Below, piece after piece: positions 1-10,430 of a stretch of 64,000 nucleotides of DNA. A program made the translations under genes and the position numbers. Each line of letters opens with the position of its first letter. The first letter of the stretch is position 1. Source of the stretch: Atherinomorus stipes (taxonomy: Eukaryota; Chordata; Actinopteri; Atheriniformes; Atherinidae); the NCBI GenBank assembly GCA_023101725.1, contig JALJCO010010307.1, positions 1 through 64,000 on the forward strand, read 5' to 3'. The notes beneath the pieces are model-generated. The model saw nothing but the letters and a program-made list of their open reading frames with translations, was not told the DNA's origin and did no database searches.

Positions 1-1043
1 AGCATCCAAATGAGTCAATTAATATAAATGTTGCTGGTGAGTAAATGCACGTATAAATTCCTGAAATAAGGTCAGGTTTAAAAAGTAAAAGTTATCAACT
101 GGCAACACAAAACCATTACCTGCTAATTTCTCTGGGACCCTGTGGCCACCCCCGAAAAAACATTTCTGCAGGCACAGTTATGTAGAAAGTGTAAACGACG
201 TCAAACAGTTAATAACATATACAGTGGTGAGGACAGGGGAGGCATTGTTTTGGAACGGAGAGGTGGGGATGTACCTCTCCCCTTCTCTGACATTAGGCTG
301 GATAACGTTTCACCTAGTGAGATAAGATGACGGTGAGATTTAAATAAATAAAATACCCCCCCCCGGGTTGAAATAGTGTTTTCTTTTTGTTTCAACAAAA
401 CTAGTATAAATGAATCTCGTGGACTGGTAAGTGTGTTTGTTACTACCTTTCATTCAGTCTTCCCACACTTGAGAAGAATCTATTTATTCTTCACCTAAAG
501 CAAGAAACATGTCAAGGCCATCTGATAAACATGACGTGCTGCAGTGTGATGTGTAACGCTACAGGTTAGGAAGAGACCTCAGATGTGAAAACACAACATT
601 TTCAACTTTTTCATTTATTTTTATTTTATAATTGCAATTTCTGATTGTCAGCTAGAGTATAATGACCAATATAATGTAAGATCTTTCTATAAATTTGATT
701 TTCTTTTCTTTTTTGGTAAAATGAATATTTTTTATTTTTAAAAAATCCAAAGAAATATTAACCGAGGTATTTACCTTGGGTACCTCATAGCTAGTTGCGG
801 CTTTGCTGACACCCCATAGTGAACATCAAACCTCCTTACCAATGCCTAAACAGTCTTACATGAACATCAACCTAATAGGACACATTTGAGGAAATGTTCC
901 ATATAACTCCATACAAATGAAGTGTTTGGTAGAAAATTACAAGAGAAAGAATCTCAATGAGTTCTAGGACAGTGGTTCCCCCTGTCCTATTCCCACTGTC
1001 CTAGAACAAATGATAATGACCAAACAAAAGGCATTGCCCCAGT
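1..1043. other. Non-coding, no gene seen
   Basis: AT-rich sequence with short homopolymers. The only open frames are short and lack splice context or recognisable motifs. I see no RNA gene or mobile-element end here. Confidence 0.5.
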
Positions 1044-2003
1044 CAGGGCTGGACTGGGACAAAAAATTAGCCCGGTGCAATTGACCTATGGCTAAACCAC
1101 GCCCCCCAACGCTGATGAGCCAATCACAGTGCGCACAGCTTTCCCATACACTCGGACATTCTCTGCTTAAACGTCCATTGAAATGCATTGAAGTTAGTCC
1201 GTTTTTGTTGGTTTTTATGTGTTCTTTTTAGTTTAAAATGGTCAAACGTGTGCATGGGGTACATGCAACTCCGATACTAGGTATCCTGAGAGGCTGGGTG
1301 ACAGGGCGTATTTTTTTTGCCTTTTACCAAGTCATAGCGAGCCAAATTATAGCAGACCACAACATCAACTGAACGTGGATAAAATGAACAAGGATGTCTA
1401 CATCTGTTCTAAGGTAAGGGAACATCGTATTAGAGGTAACATGTTGTCCCTTTTGCTTGAAAGAAATATGAAGTTACCTTCCCTAACGTTAGTTTAAGTT
1501 GGCTAACGCTGCTAAACATGCTGTTTTGGTACGTGGTAACGGTACATAAGACGCTGTCGTGTAGTACAGGTGTCGTGTCGTAACGTCAATAACGACACGC
1601 CTCTGGCTTCCAAGCTGCAGCCAGACTGCTCCGCTTCCGTGGCTGTTTTATCAGTTTTGTCAGACGATCACTTTTTGGCACAACAGCAGCAGCCGTGCAG
1701 TAGTTTGTGCAAGAAACTGAGGGAGCGACACGAGTCACATTCAGAGATTCACAGGCTGATTTCTACTCCCAGTTTAAGACTTCTGAACAATTTATTTTTG
1801 TTTGTTTGTATTGTTTTTATGTTTTTTTAATTTATCTTGTCATGATCTCTGTCTGATCACGCGTCTGTTGTCCGTGTTGACAGCTGTCATCTCCCGAAAT
1901 GTCACATAGCGCCTGTCACCGAATGTTTGTTTGTCCGAGTGAGTGGAGGGGGCGGGGCTTAGCCATAGGTCAATTTGAACCAAGACTGGCCCACCAGGTA
2001 TTC
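1044..2003 (+). mobile_element. Degenerate DNA transposon with THAP exon
   Basis: The segment is bounded by an imperfect inverted repeat. The inner left arm at about 1079-1106 (attgacctatggctaa, then a GC box) is mirrored at about 1948-1975 (ttagccataggtcaat). The outer left end reads cagggctggactggg and the outer right end is poorly conserved, so exact ends and target duplication are not certain. It encloses a THAP-like exon (1238-1413), the DNA-binding domain of P-element and Kolobok-type transposases. The rest of the transposase is absent. I read it as a deleted relic of a THAP-bearing transposon. Confidence 0.5.
1238..1413 (+). pseudogene. Broken THAP zinc-finger exon
   Basis: An ATG at 1238 opens MVK, then a one-base shift near 1248 is needed to continue into CAWGTCNSDTRYPERL and onward to HQLNVDKMNKDVYICSK. 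This is the THAP C2CH order: first Cys pair, the DTRYPER stretch, the aromatic FF, and the terminal CSK that normally continues as CSKHF. A good donor (aag/gtaagg) follows at 1414, so the histidine would lie in a lost downstream exon. THAP domains bind DNA through a zinc-coordinated C2CH module. The frameshift and missing partner exons make this a relic. Confidence 0.6.
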
Positions 2004-2121
2004 ATGGAAACACAATGAAGCCTCTGAATGAAAACAAGTGCTTCTACACTGTCTTGTTTGTGTATATGTACTTGTCTAATAAAGTTAAACCTAAACCTTC
2101 CTCCCACCATCTAATGACATG

Positions 2122-3118
2122 TACAGTTGTGTGAAAAAGTTTGCCCCTGATTTCCTGATTTCTTACTTTTTGCATGTTAGTCAAACTTAAATGTTTCAGA
2201 TCATCAAACAAATTTAAACGTGAGACAAAGATAACACAAGTTTTTAAATTAAGATTTTTATTAGTAAGGGGGGGGATCCAAACTTAAAGGGACATTGTGT
2301 AACAATTGTATATCGCGAGCAGCTCCCTTGATACTTTTCATGCTGCGTTCGCGTGAAACCGGGCAGACTGATGACAGCCGCTGCACGTAAGGGCAAAAAC
2401 AAGCCTCTATGTGAAGACGTGGTCCATCAGTTACAGTGACTTCAGTCCACATCTGATTTGTTGTCATGGCGATGTCGTATGGTTTTCCCTGACCCATGTT
2501 TTACCGTCTCTTTCTCGGCTTCTGTAATTTAAAATAACATCTGGTTTGTCTGCAAGACTGCACGTGAACCCAGCATCAGTGAGACGCTGGTTTCTCCCCA
2601 CTGCACCGCGGTGACTTTTCAAAAACCTCACCTCAAACTGAGCTGACAGATCCGGTGTCTCCGGTGAGTTTCTGTGGTTTCCTGCTGTTACGCTTCTACT
2701 GAACGTAAAAACATGGCGATACGACTTGGAAGCCCCCACCGAGCCGACCCGCTCCACGTAGATATGAATGATACGAACGGAAAATTCAGAACTTAGAGGA
2801 GCGCTTCAGTTTGTTGATGGGAGTGATTACTGATTAATGAAAAAATACTTTTGAACGAAATAATCAGTTTTTGTGAATAAAACACAGGAGAACTTACACA
2901 ATATCCCTTTAAATGTCCCTGTGTGAAAAAGTGATTGTCCCCTAAACCTAATAACTGGTTGTTCCACCTTAGCAGCAACAACTGCAATCAAGCGTTTGTG
3001 ATAACTGGCAGTGAGTCTTCTACAGCGCTGTGGAGGAATTTTGTTCCACTCATCTTTGCAGAATTGTTATAATTCAGCCACATTGGAGGCTTTTCCAGCA
3101 TGAACTGCCTTTTTAACC
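2122..3118. mobile_element. Tc1/mariner-like fragment, split by insertion
   Basis: The left end, tacagttgtgtgaaaaagtt, is the familiar terminal sequence of a fish Tc1-like family. The same element resumes at 2913 with its characteristic non-coding stretch (gcagcaacaactgcaatcaa, then ggaggcttttccagcatgaa) and is cut off by the minisatellite at 3118. A 621-bp element sits between 2288 and 2908. No transposase frame is retained. Confidence 0.7.
2288..2908. mobile_element. Nested TTAA-flanked element (Kolobok/piggyBac-like)
   Basis: TTAA lies immediately outside both ends (2284-2287 and 2909-2912). The termini are 15-16-bp inverted repeats: left agggacattgtgtaa, and the complement of the right end agggatattgtgtaa. 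A TTAA duplication is shared by piggyBac and Kolobok. The 5'-AGG...CCT-3' ends fit Kolobok better than the CCC-start ends usual for piggyBac. The interior has no convincing transposase, so it is a non-autonomous copy. Confidence 0.7.
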
Positions 3119-3897
3119 CTCCCGCTCCCACGGCTAAGTCCAGGTCGTCAGGGACCCCCAGGTTAGTTTTAGCCCCCCTCCCGCTCCCACGGCCGAGTCC
3201 AGGTCGTTAGGGACCCCCAGGTTAGTTATAGTCCCTCCCGCTCCCACGGCTGAGTCCAGGTCGTCAGGGACCCCCAGGTTAGTTATCCCTCCCGCTCCCA
3301 CGGCCGAGTCCAGGTCGTCAGGGACTCCCTCCCGCTCCCACGGCTGAGTAAAGGTCGTCAGGGACCCCCAGGTTAGTTTTAACACCCCTCCCGCTCCCAC
3401 GGCCGAGTCCAGGTCGTCAGGGACCCTCTCCCGCTCCCACGGCTGAGTCCAGGTCGTCAGGGACCCTCTCCCGCTCCCACGGCTGAGTAAAGGTCGTCAG
3501 GGACCCCCAGGTTAGTTTTAGCACCCCTCCCGCTCCCACGGCCGAGTCCAGGTCGTCAGGGACCCTCTCCCGCTCCCACGGCCGAGTCCAGGTCGTCAGG
3601 GACTCCCTCCCGCTACCACGGCTGAGTCCAGGTCGTCAGGGACCCCCAGGTTAGTTTTAGCACCCCTCCCGCTCCCACGGCCGAGTCCAGGTCGTCAGGG
3701 ACCCTCTCCCGCTCCCACGGCTGAGTCCAGGTCGTCAGGGACTCCCTCCAGCTACCACGGCTGAGTCCAGGTCGTCAGGGACCCCCAGGTTAGTTTTAGC
3801 CCCCTCCCGCTCCCACGGCCGAGTCCAGGTCGTCGGACCCTCTCCCGCTCCCACGGCCGAGTCCAGGTCGTCAGGGACCCCCAGGTTAGTTTTAGCG
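3118..3897. repeat. GC-rich minisatellite
   Basis: About fifteen tandem copies of a 35-60-bp unit built from cccgctcccacggccgagtc and caggtcgtcagggac, with or without the extension ccccaggttagttttag. Unit length varies because the extension is present in only some copies. Overlapping open frames exist only because the repeat lacks stops. Confidence 0.85.
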
Positions 3898-3931
3898 CAT
3901 TTTCTATGACACCACGTCCACCACATTCACT

Positions 3932-4171
<240 letters not shown>

Positions 4172-4295
4172 CAGAAAGCGGACCCGGACCGACCCCCACG
4201 CTCCGAAGGCCGGCTGATTTACTGCCAGACTCTTCCTACACACGCACACACACACACACACACAGTCGGCACGGGGCCCACACACACTCTCACTT

Positions 4296-4985
4296 CTCTA
4301 TAAGAGGGGGAGGAGGACGGTAGGGGAGTCGGACCGATCCCAGATGTGCTCTGAATGGGGGGGTGGGATTTACTGCGAGGCTCTTCCTACACAAGGCACC
4401 AGCCGCTGTCCTTCTCCTCCTCTCCCAAACATAAATCTCCATCCACACTCCCACATTCCTCGAATTCCTCTGCTCTGTAAGAGGGGAGGATGACGGTGAG
4501 GGGGAGTAGGACGATCTCCAGATGTGCTCTGAATGGAGGAAGGGGAGGGGTGGGATTTCGAGGCATAACAAGGTACCAGCCGCTGTCCTTCTCCTCCTCT
4601 CCCAAACATAAATCTCCATCCACACTCCCACATTCCTCGACCCCCAAGTAACAGTAAAGGGCGGGCGTACGGAGCCCGAAGCTCCCAGGACCGGCTGATT
4701 TACTGCGGGGCGGTCGGTCTTCCTACACGCAGACACACACACACACACACACACAGTCGGCAGGGGGGGGGGGGGGGGGCTGCATGAATTCCTCTGCTCT
4801 GTAAGAGGGGAGGATGACGGTGAGGGGGAGTAGAACGATCTCCAGATGTGCTCTGAATGGAGGAAGGGGAGGGGTGGGATTTTTCGAGGCATAACAAGGC
4901 ACCAGCCGCTGTCCTTCTCCTCCTCTCCCAAACATAAATCTCCATCCACACTCCCACATTCCTCGACCCCCAAGTAACCGTAAAG
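4296..4985. repeat. Three copies of a ~170-190-bp segment
   Basis: Three copies (about 4296-4460, 4469-4640 and 4793-4985) share the stretches ccagatgtgctctgaatg, accagccgctgtccttctcc and aacataaatctccatccaca. The second and third are most alike. A (CA)n and poly-G stretch separates the last two. No coding function is supported. Confidence 0.75.
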
Positions 4986-5290
4986 GCCTCCACCCCCCCA
5001 CCCCCCACCCGCTCGCGGTCATCAGGCACAGAGAGGGGCTACGGTTATGTACTGTTGCAATGAATGTGGATGTATTTATTGACATCATGTCCATGTCACA
5101 TGGCTGGGATATTACACTGTACAGGACAGTCACAGGAGCGGAGGTATACGGATGGGACTGAGCAGAGCAAAAAAGGGCAGCCTAAAGGTACATACGACAC
5201 AAAGACGGATTAAACAAAAAAAAAAAAAGAAATTCCATACAGCAAAGAGAAGAGAAGACAGAAAAAGGACATAATTCCCACAACAGGACC
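4986..5290. other. Short unique spacer upstream of piggyBac gene
   Basis: No gene or repeat recognised apart from a short A-run. It may contain 5' sequence of the piggyBac gene, but no TTAA-flanked terminal repeat could be identified. Confidence 0.4.
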
Positions 5291-6321
5291 ATGAGCAGAA
5301 CCAGGATTTACACAGGCAAGGATGCGGTCCTCCAACACACAGAACCAGTGGCCACGTGTTGCTATAATTATGATGATGACGACGATGATGATGATGATAA
5401 TGACGATGACGACTTGCGTCTCTACGCACGCTGTATCGACCACGGTGACGGGACCCGCAACAAAGGCCGGACCCCTCATACGAGTAACAGCGATGGCAAC
5501 AGTAATAGTATCGCTGGCACCGCGGATTGTGGCAGGATCCATAACGATACTGGGAGGAGAACTAATAGCCACGGTGGTCAGGACCGCAAAGAAACTGAAG
5601 GAGACAGAGTGGAAGACAAAGAAGAAGCAGACGCAGGGGAAGACAAAGAAGACGAAGGAGAACAAGAAGCAGAAGCAGACGCAGGGGAAGAAGACGAAGC
5701 AGAAGAAGACAGAGAAGACGGAGAAGAAGAACGGAGAAGAAGAAGAAGAAGAAGAAGAAGAAGAAGAAGAAGAAGAAGAAGAAGGCCCAGGGACTAAGCA
5801 GGGACCGATTAAATCTAAAAATGGGAAGATTACATGGTACCGTTCTCCTTCCCAGGCCAGGCGGCAGGGTGGGGACGGAGGAGGAGGAGGAGGAGGAGGA
5901 GGAGAAGAAGAAGAAGATGAAGAAGAAGAAGAAGGAGAGGGTGGTGCCTTCTGGAGTAACGTTGGCGTTACCCATACACCACCCCCACAGCAGCACCGTT
6001 ACCATTACGCTCTGGGGGGACAGGGCCCCACAGAGTATGCTAAAGCTCGCATCACTGACATTGCTTCGACTTTCCGCCTGTTTCTAACGGATGAGTTGGA
6101 ACGGATCATCCTGAACGCAACCAACGCAGAGGGGCTGCGAAGGCACGGCCGTGGAGGAGAAGGAAGGGGGGGAGGGGAAGAAGAAGAAGAAGAAGAAGAA
6201 GAAGAAGAAGGAGAAGGAGAAGAACAAGGAGGACAAAAAGACAAAAAAGGACACGACAATGAAGTAGATGATGGACAGGACCTGGATGATGGAGAAGAGG
6301 AAGTAGACATGGACAGAGTAC

Positions 6322-6367
<46 letters not shown>

Positions 6368-6907
6368 GGACGAAGACGAAGAAGGAGAAGAAGAAGAAGA
6401 AGAAGAAGAAGAGGACGAAGAAGAAGAAGAAGAAGAAGAGGACGAAGAAGAAGAAGAAGGACACGGAAGGAGAGGAGAGCGGAGGCCCGGGCAGAAGACG
6501 ACGAAGGAGAAGAAGAAGAAGAAGAAGAAGAAAAAGAAAAAAAAAGAAGGACAAGCAACAGGGGCGACGGACGGACTGTTGGAAAGACATGGATGCGGTG
6601 GATCTACGCGCGTACATGGGCTTGCTGATTCTGGCGGGTGTGTACAGATCACGCGGAGAAGCCGCAGCCAGTCTGTGGCACACCGAGAGCGGCCGCTCAG
6701 TGTTTCGCGCGACAATGCCGTTGTATCGCTTCTACAGCTGTTCGGCCCTGCTGCGGTTCGACGATCGGGCCACCAGAGAAGTCAGACGCGCTTTTGACAA
6801 GCTCGCTGCCATCAGGGAGCTGTGGGACGCCTGGTCAGAGAGACTGCCTCTCCTCTACAACCCCGGTCCAGAGGTTACGGTGGACGAGCAGCTGGTTCCT
6901 TTCAGAG
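5291..6907 (+). CDS. piggyBac transposase, exon 1 (frames shifted)
   Basis: This exon encodes the N-terminal half of a piggyBac-family (DDE_Tnp_1_7) transposase. The likely start at 5291 reads MSRTRIYTGKDAVLQ followed by an Asp run, the usual acidic N-terminus of the family. Family landmarks follow in order: NGKITWYRSP, then GPTEYAK, ASTFRLFLTDELERIILNAT, then LRAYMGLLILAGVYRS, the LW and GRSVF motifs, LRFDDRATR, and VTVDEQLVPFRG with the first catalytic Asp. The three parts lie in three different frames, with shifts inside GAA tracts at about 5720-5785 and 6380-6550. Slippage, assembly error or true decay could each explain this. The exon ends at a GT donor at 6908, within the codon that pairs with exon 2. 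Confidence 0.75.
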
Positions 6908-7185
6908 GTGTGTGTGTGTATACATAGATAGAGGGATTGTTAGATGATAGATGGTAATGACACATGTTTCTTTCTCCTCTCCTCTCTGCTTCTCCTATCC
7001 TCTCCTATCCTCTCCTCGCCTCTCCTCTCTTCACCTCTCCTCTCCTCTCCTCTCCTCTCCTCTCCTCTCCTCTCTTCACCTCTCCTCTCCTCTCCTCTCC
7101 TCTCCTCTCCTCTCTTCGCCTCTCCTCTCTTCACCTCTCCTCTCCTCTCCTCTCCTCTCCTCTCCTCTCCTCCCCTCTCCTGCAG
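6908..7185 (+). repeat. piggyBac intron filled by TCTCC repeats
   Basis: The donor is cagag/gtgtgt at 6908 and the acceptor ctcctgcag ends at 7185. Joining the flanking exons restores the piggyBac stretch VPFRGRCAFQQYMPSK in frame. Most of the intron (about 6970-7180) is a TCTCC/CTCTC pentanucleotide array that doubles as an extended polypyrimidine tract. Confidence 0.8.
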
Positions 7186-8471
7186 GACGCTGTGCATTTC
7201 AGCAGTACATGCCTAGCAAGCCGGCAAGATACGGTATCAAGTCGTGGGTCGCCTGCGACGCACGGTCCAGCTACGCGTGGAAAATGCAAATATACACGGG
7301 CAGGAGGAGGAAACCGGCGGCGGCGGGGGGGCCAGCCGAGGCCTTGTCCTCGTCTCCAGCAGAGAAAAACTTGGGCATGCGTGTGGTTTTGGACGTGACC
7401 GAAGGCTTGACGGGCAGGAACATCACGTGTGACAATTTCTTCACCTCATACGAACTCGCTCTGCGTCTTCTAGCTCCCGACCGTGGCAACACTTTGGTCG
7501 GAACAATGCGCAGAAACAAGCCCGAAATCCCACCCGCGCTGCTTGCAACCAAAGGACGGCCTGTGGCATCTTCTGCCTTTGCTTTCACGCGGGACGCGGC
7601 TATTGTCTCCTATGTGCCCAAAAAAAACAAGGTGGTGATATTACTCAGCACGCTGCATCGCGGACAGGTGCAGCAGCAGCAGCAGCGGCGCCAAGAAAAA
7701 CAAAAGGAAAAAGAAAAAGAAAATGGAATAGGAAAACGAAAACGAAAAGCAAACACGCACGACCACGACGGGGACGGGGACGACAACAACAGGACAGGGG
7801 TCCGTACCACGAGGGACGAGGGCGGGCAGAGGACAAAGGAGAAACCCGAGATTATTCTCCACTACAATCGTAACAAAGGCGGCGTGGATAATCTGGACAA
7901 GGTTGTGGGAACATATAGCTGCCGAAGGATGACCGCGAGATGGCCGATGGCCGTCTTTCACAACATTCTCGACGTGTCAGCGTACAACGCGTTTGTCTTG
8001 TGGCGAGAAATCCATCCCGAATGGATGCCGCGCAGACGCAACAAAAGACGCTTCTTTCTAGAGCAGCTGGGACGTGCTCTGGTAGCCCCCCAGATCCAAC
8101 GCAGATCTCACCTGCCCCGCGAACGCGTCTCCGCCACTATCGTGACGGCCGCTCGCTGCCGCGGTGCCCCCCCACATGCCGCCTCCGCTCATGCACTCCA
8201 CAGGGATCCCCCCTCCCCCCCCAGTGCATCATCGGACCGCGGCGGCACCCATTCCCAGGGAGATGGAGAACCTGAGCATCCGAATTCCGCTCCTGCCCCC
8301 GTACCCGCAGACAAACCCAGCGCCGTGGTGGTACAGAAGAGCAAACGGAAACGCTGTCAAATATGCCCGCCGAATAGGGACCGCAAAACACAAATTGTCT
8401 GCTATGCTTGCAAGAAATCTATCTGCAGAAGCTGTGCGCTGCTTTACTGTCCCACATGCGGTCCTACATAG
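7186..8471 (+). CDS. piggyBac transposase, exon 2 with Cys-rich tail
   Basis: This exon is open throughout and supplies the C-terminal half of the transposase. It contains NITCDNFFTSYELA with the second catalytic Asp, KGGVDNLDKVVGTY with the third, and the downstream RMTARWPMAVFHNILDVSAY block typical of piggyBac. A basic and poly-Gln insert occupies about 7665-7750. The C-terminus has spaced CxxC pairs (CQIC, CYAC, CRSC, CPTC) before the stop at 8469-8471, the Cys-rich domain that binds transposon ends in this family. All three catalytic Asp residues are present. It could be an autonomous transposase or a co-opted PGBD-like gene. Confidence 0.85.
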
Positions 8472-8639
8472 ACACAGAGAGAAAGAAAGGACAGAAAGAA
8501 GGAAAGACGGAATGAAACAAAGAAAAATGGACAGAAAGAAAGAAAGAAAGACAAAAAAGAAAGGAAGAAACAAAGACAGGGTAAAGGAAAGTCAGACAGA
8601 CAGAAAGGAAGAAGGATAGAAAGACGGAAGATCCCCCCC

Positions 8640-8710
<71 letters not shown>

Positions 8711-8968
8711 ACAGGGAAACAACAGAGGGATAGAAAATGACATTACACTACAAAGGCTGCCTGCGCATGCGCACACACCACACCACACACACGCACACAC
8801 ACACACACACACACAGTTAGACCCCCCCCCCCCCCCCCCCGCGCCCCTGAAGGGAAAAACACAAAGTACTCCCACAGAAACACTGAAAGAAATAAAGAAA
8901 AAATAAAAAGACAGAGGAATGCACTGCACATCCCCCGACCGAGGCCGTAAAAGACCCAGTGATAACAT
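8472..8968. repeat. Low-complexity purine, CA and C tracts
   Basis: AAAG/GGAAAG-rich sequence (8472-8630), (CA)n at 8641-8710 and 8772-8815, and a C run at 8822-8840. No gene is supported. Confidence 0.85.
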
Positions 8969-9016
8969 CTAACCCCTAACCCCCTAACCCTAACCCCTAA
9001 CCCCTAACCCTAACCC
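8969..9016. repeat. Interstitial telomere-like repeat
   Basis: About eight tandem CCCTAA/CCCCTAA units, the vertebrate telomere motif with frequent extra C. The tract ends directly against LINE coding sequence at about 9017. Confidence 0.85.
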
Positions 9017-10430
9017 TGTCACGGGGGCTGAGGTCGCTGAGGTAGTCAAAAAGCTCCTTGGTGGCCGGGCCCCTGGGGTGGATGAGATCCGCCCGGAGGA
9101 CGTTAAGGCTCTGAATGCTGTGGGACTGTCTTGGCTTTGTAGCATCGCGTGGACATCGGGGGCAGTGCCTCTGGACTGGCAGACTGGGGTGGTGGTCCCC
9201 CTTTTCAAAAAGGGGGATCAGGGGGTGTGTTCCAACTTCAGGGGGATCACACTTCTCAGCCTCCCTGGTAATGTCTATTCAGGGGTACTAGAGAGGAGGG
9301 TTCGTCAGATAGTCGAACCTCGGATTGAGGAGGAGCAGTGTGGTTTTCGTCCTGGTTGTGGAACAGTGGACCAGCTCTACACCCTCTTCAGGATCCTGGA
9401 GGGGGCGTGGGAGTTCGCCCAACCAGTCTACATGTGCTTTGTGGACTTGGAGAAGGCGTTCGATCGTGTCCCCCGGGGATTCCTGTGGGGGGTGCTCCGT
9501 GAGTACGGGGTGCCGGACCCCCTTGTTCGAGCTGTCCGGTCCCTGTACGACCTGTGCCAGAGCTTGGTCCGCATTTCCGGCTGTAGGTCGGATCCATTCC
9601 CGGTGAGAGTTGGACTCCGCCAAGGCTGCCCTTTGTCGCCGATCCTGTTCAGAACCTTTATGGACAGGATTTCTAGGCGCAGCCGAGGTGTTGAGGGGAT
9701 CCGGTTTGGTGGCCTCAGGATTGGGGTCTCTGCTGTTTGCAGATGACATGGTTCTGTTGGCGTCATCGAGCCGTGATCTCCAGCTCTCGCTGGAGTGATT
9801 TGCAGCCGAGTGTGACGTGGCCGGGATGAGAATCAGCACCTCCAAATCCGAGACCATGGTCCTCGCCCGGAAAAGGGTGGAATGTCCTCTCCAGGTCGGG
9901 GGTGAGGTCCTGCCCCAGGTGGAGGAGTTTAAGTATCTCGGGGTCTTGTTCACGAGTGAGGGAAAAATGGAGCGGGAGATGGACAGACGGATCGGTGGGG
10001 CGTCTGCAGTGATGCGGACTCTGCATCGGTCCGTTGTGGTGAAGAAGGAGCTGAGCCAGAAGGCGAAGCTCTCGATTTACCGGTCCATCTACGTTCCTAC
10101 CATCACCTATGGCCATGAGCTGTGGGTCATGACCGAAAGAACGATCGCGGGTACAAATGGCTGAAATGAGTTTCCTCCGCAGGGTGGCCGGGCTCTCCCT
10201 TAGAGATAGGGTGAGGAGCTCGGTCATCCAGGAGGGACTCGAAGTAGAGCCGCTGCTCCTCCGTGTGGAGAGGAGCCAGATGAGGAGGCTCGGGCATCTG
10301 GTCAAGATGCCTCCTCGACGCCTCCCTGGTGAGGTGTTCCAGGCACCTCCCACCGGGACCAGACCCCGGGGGAGACCCAGGACACGCTGGAGGACTACGT
10401 CTCCCGGCTGGCCTGGGAACGCCTTTTTTC
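9017..10430 (+). mobile_element. 5'-truncated LINE reverse transcriptase (RTE/Rex-like)
   Basis: The reading includes LFKKGDQGVCSNFRGITLLS, EEQCGFRPGCGTVDQLYTL, FVDLEKAFDRVPRG (RT motif with Asp), VGLRQGCPLSPILF and LLFADDMVLLASS (the catalytic FADD box), then the C-terminal EEFKYLGVLFTSEGKMERE and RGRPRTRW stretches. It is split by frameshifts near 9745 and 10150 and a stop at 9798, so it is dead. The N-terminal endonuclease is missing. Its 3' end resumes at 11701 after a nested insertion. The clade call is from memory of similar fish elements. Confidence 0.8.

Noticed and set aside
5562..6715. Poly-Ser, poly-Leu and poly-Phe frames opposite the piggyBac gene
   Set aside because: These are antisense readings of the GAA and GAT repeats; the plus-strand piggyBac motifs explain the region.
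6940..7216. Ser/Leu-rich open frames of the TCTCC array
   Set aside because: They lie inside the piggyBac intron and derive from the pentanucleotide repeat.
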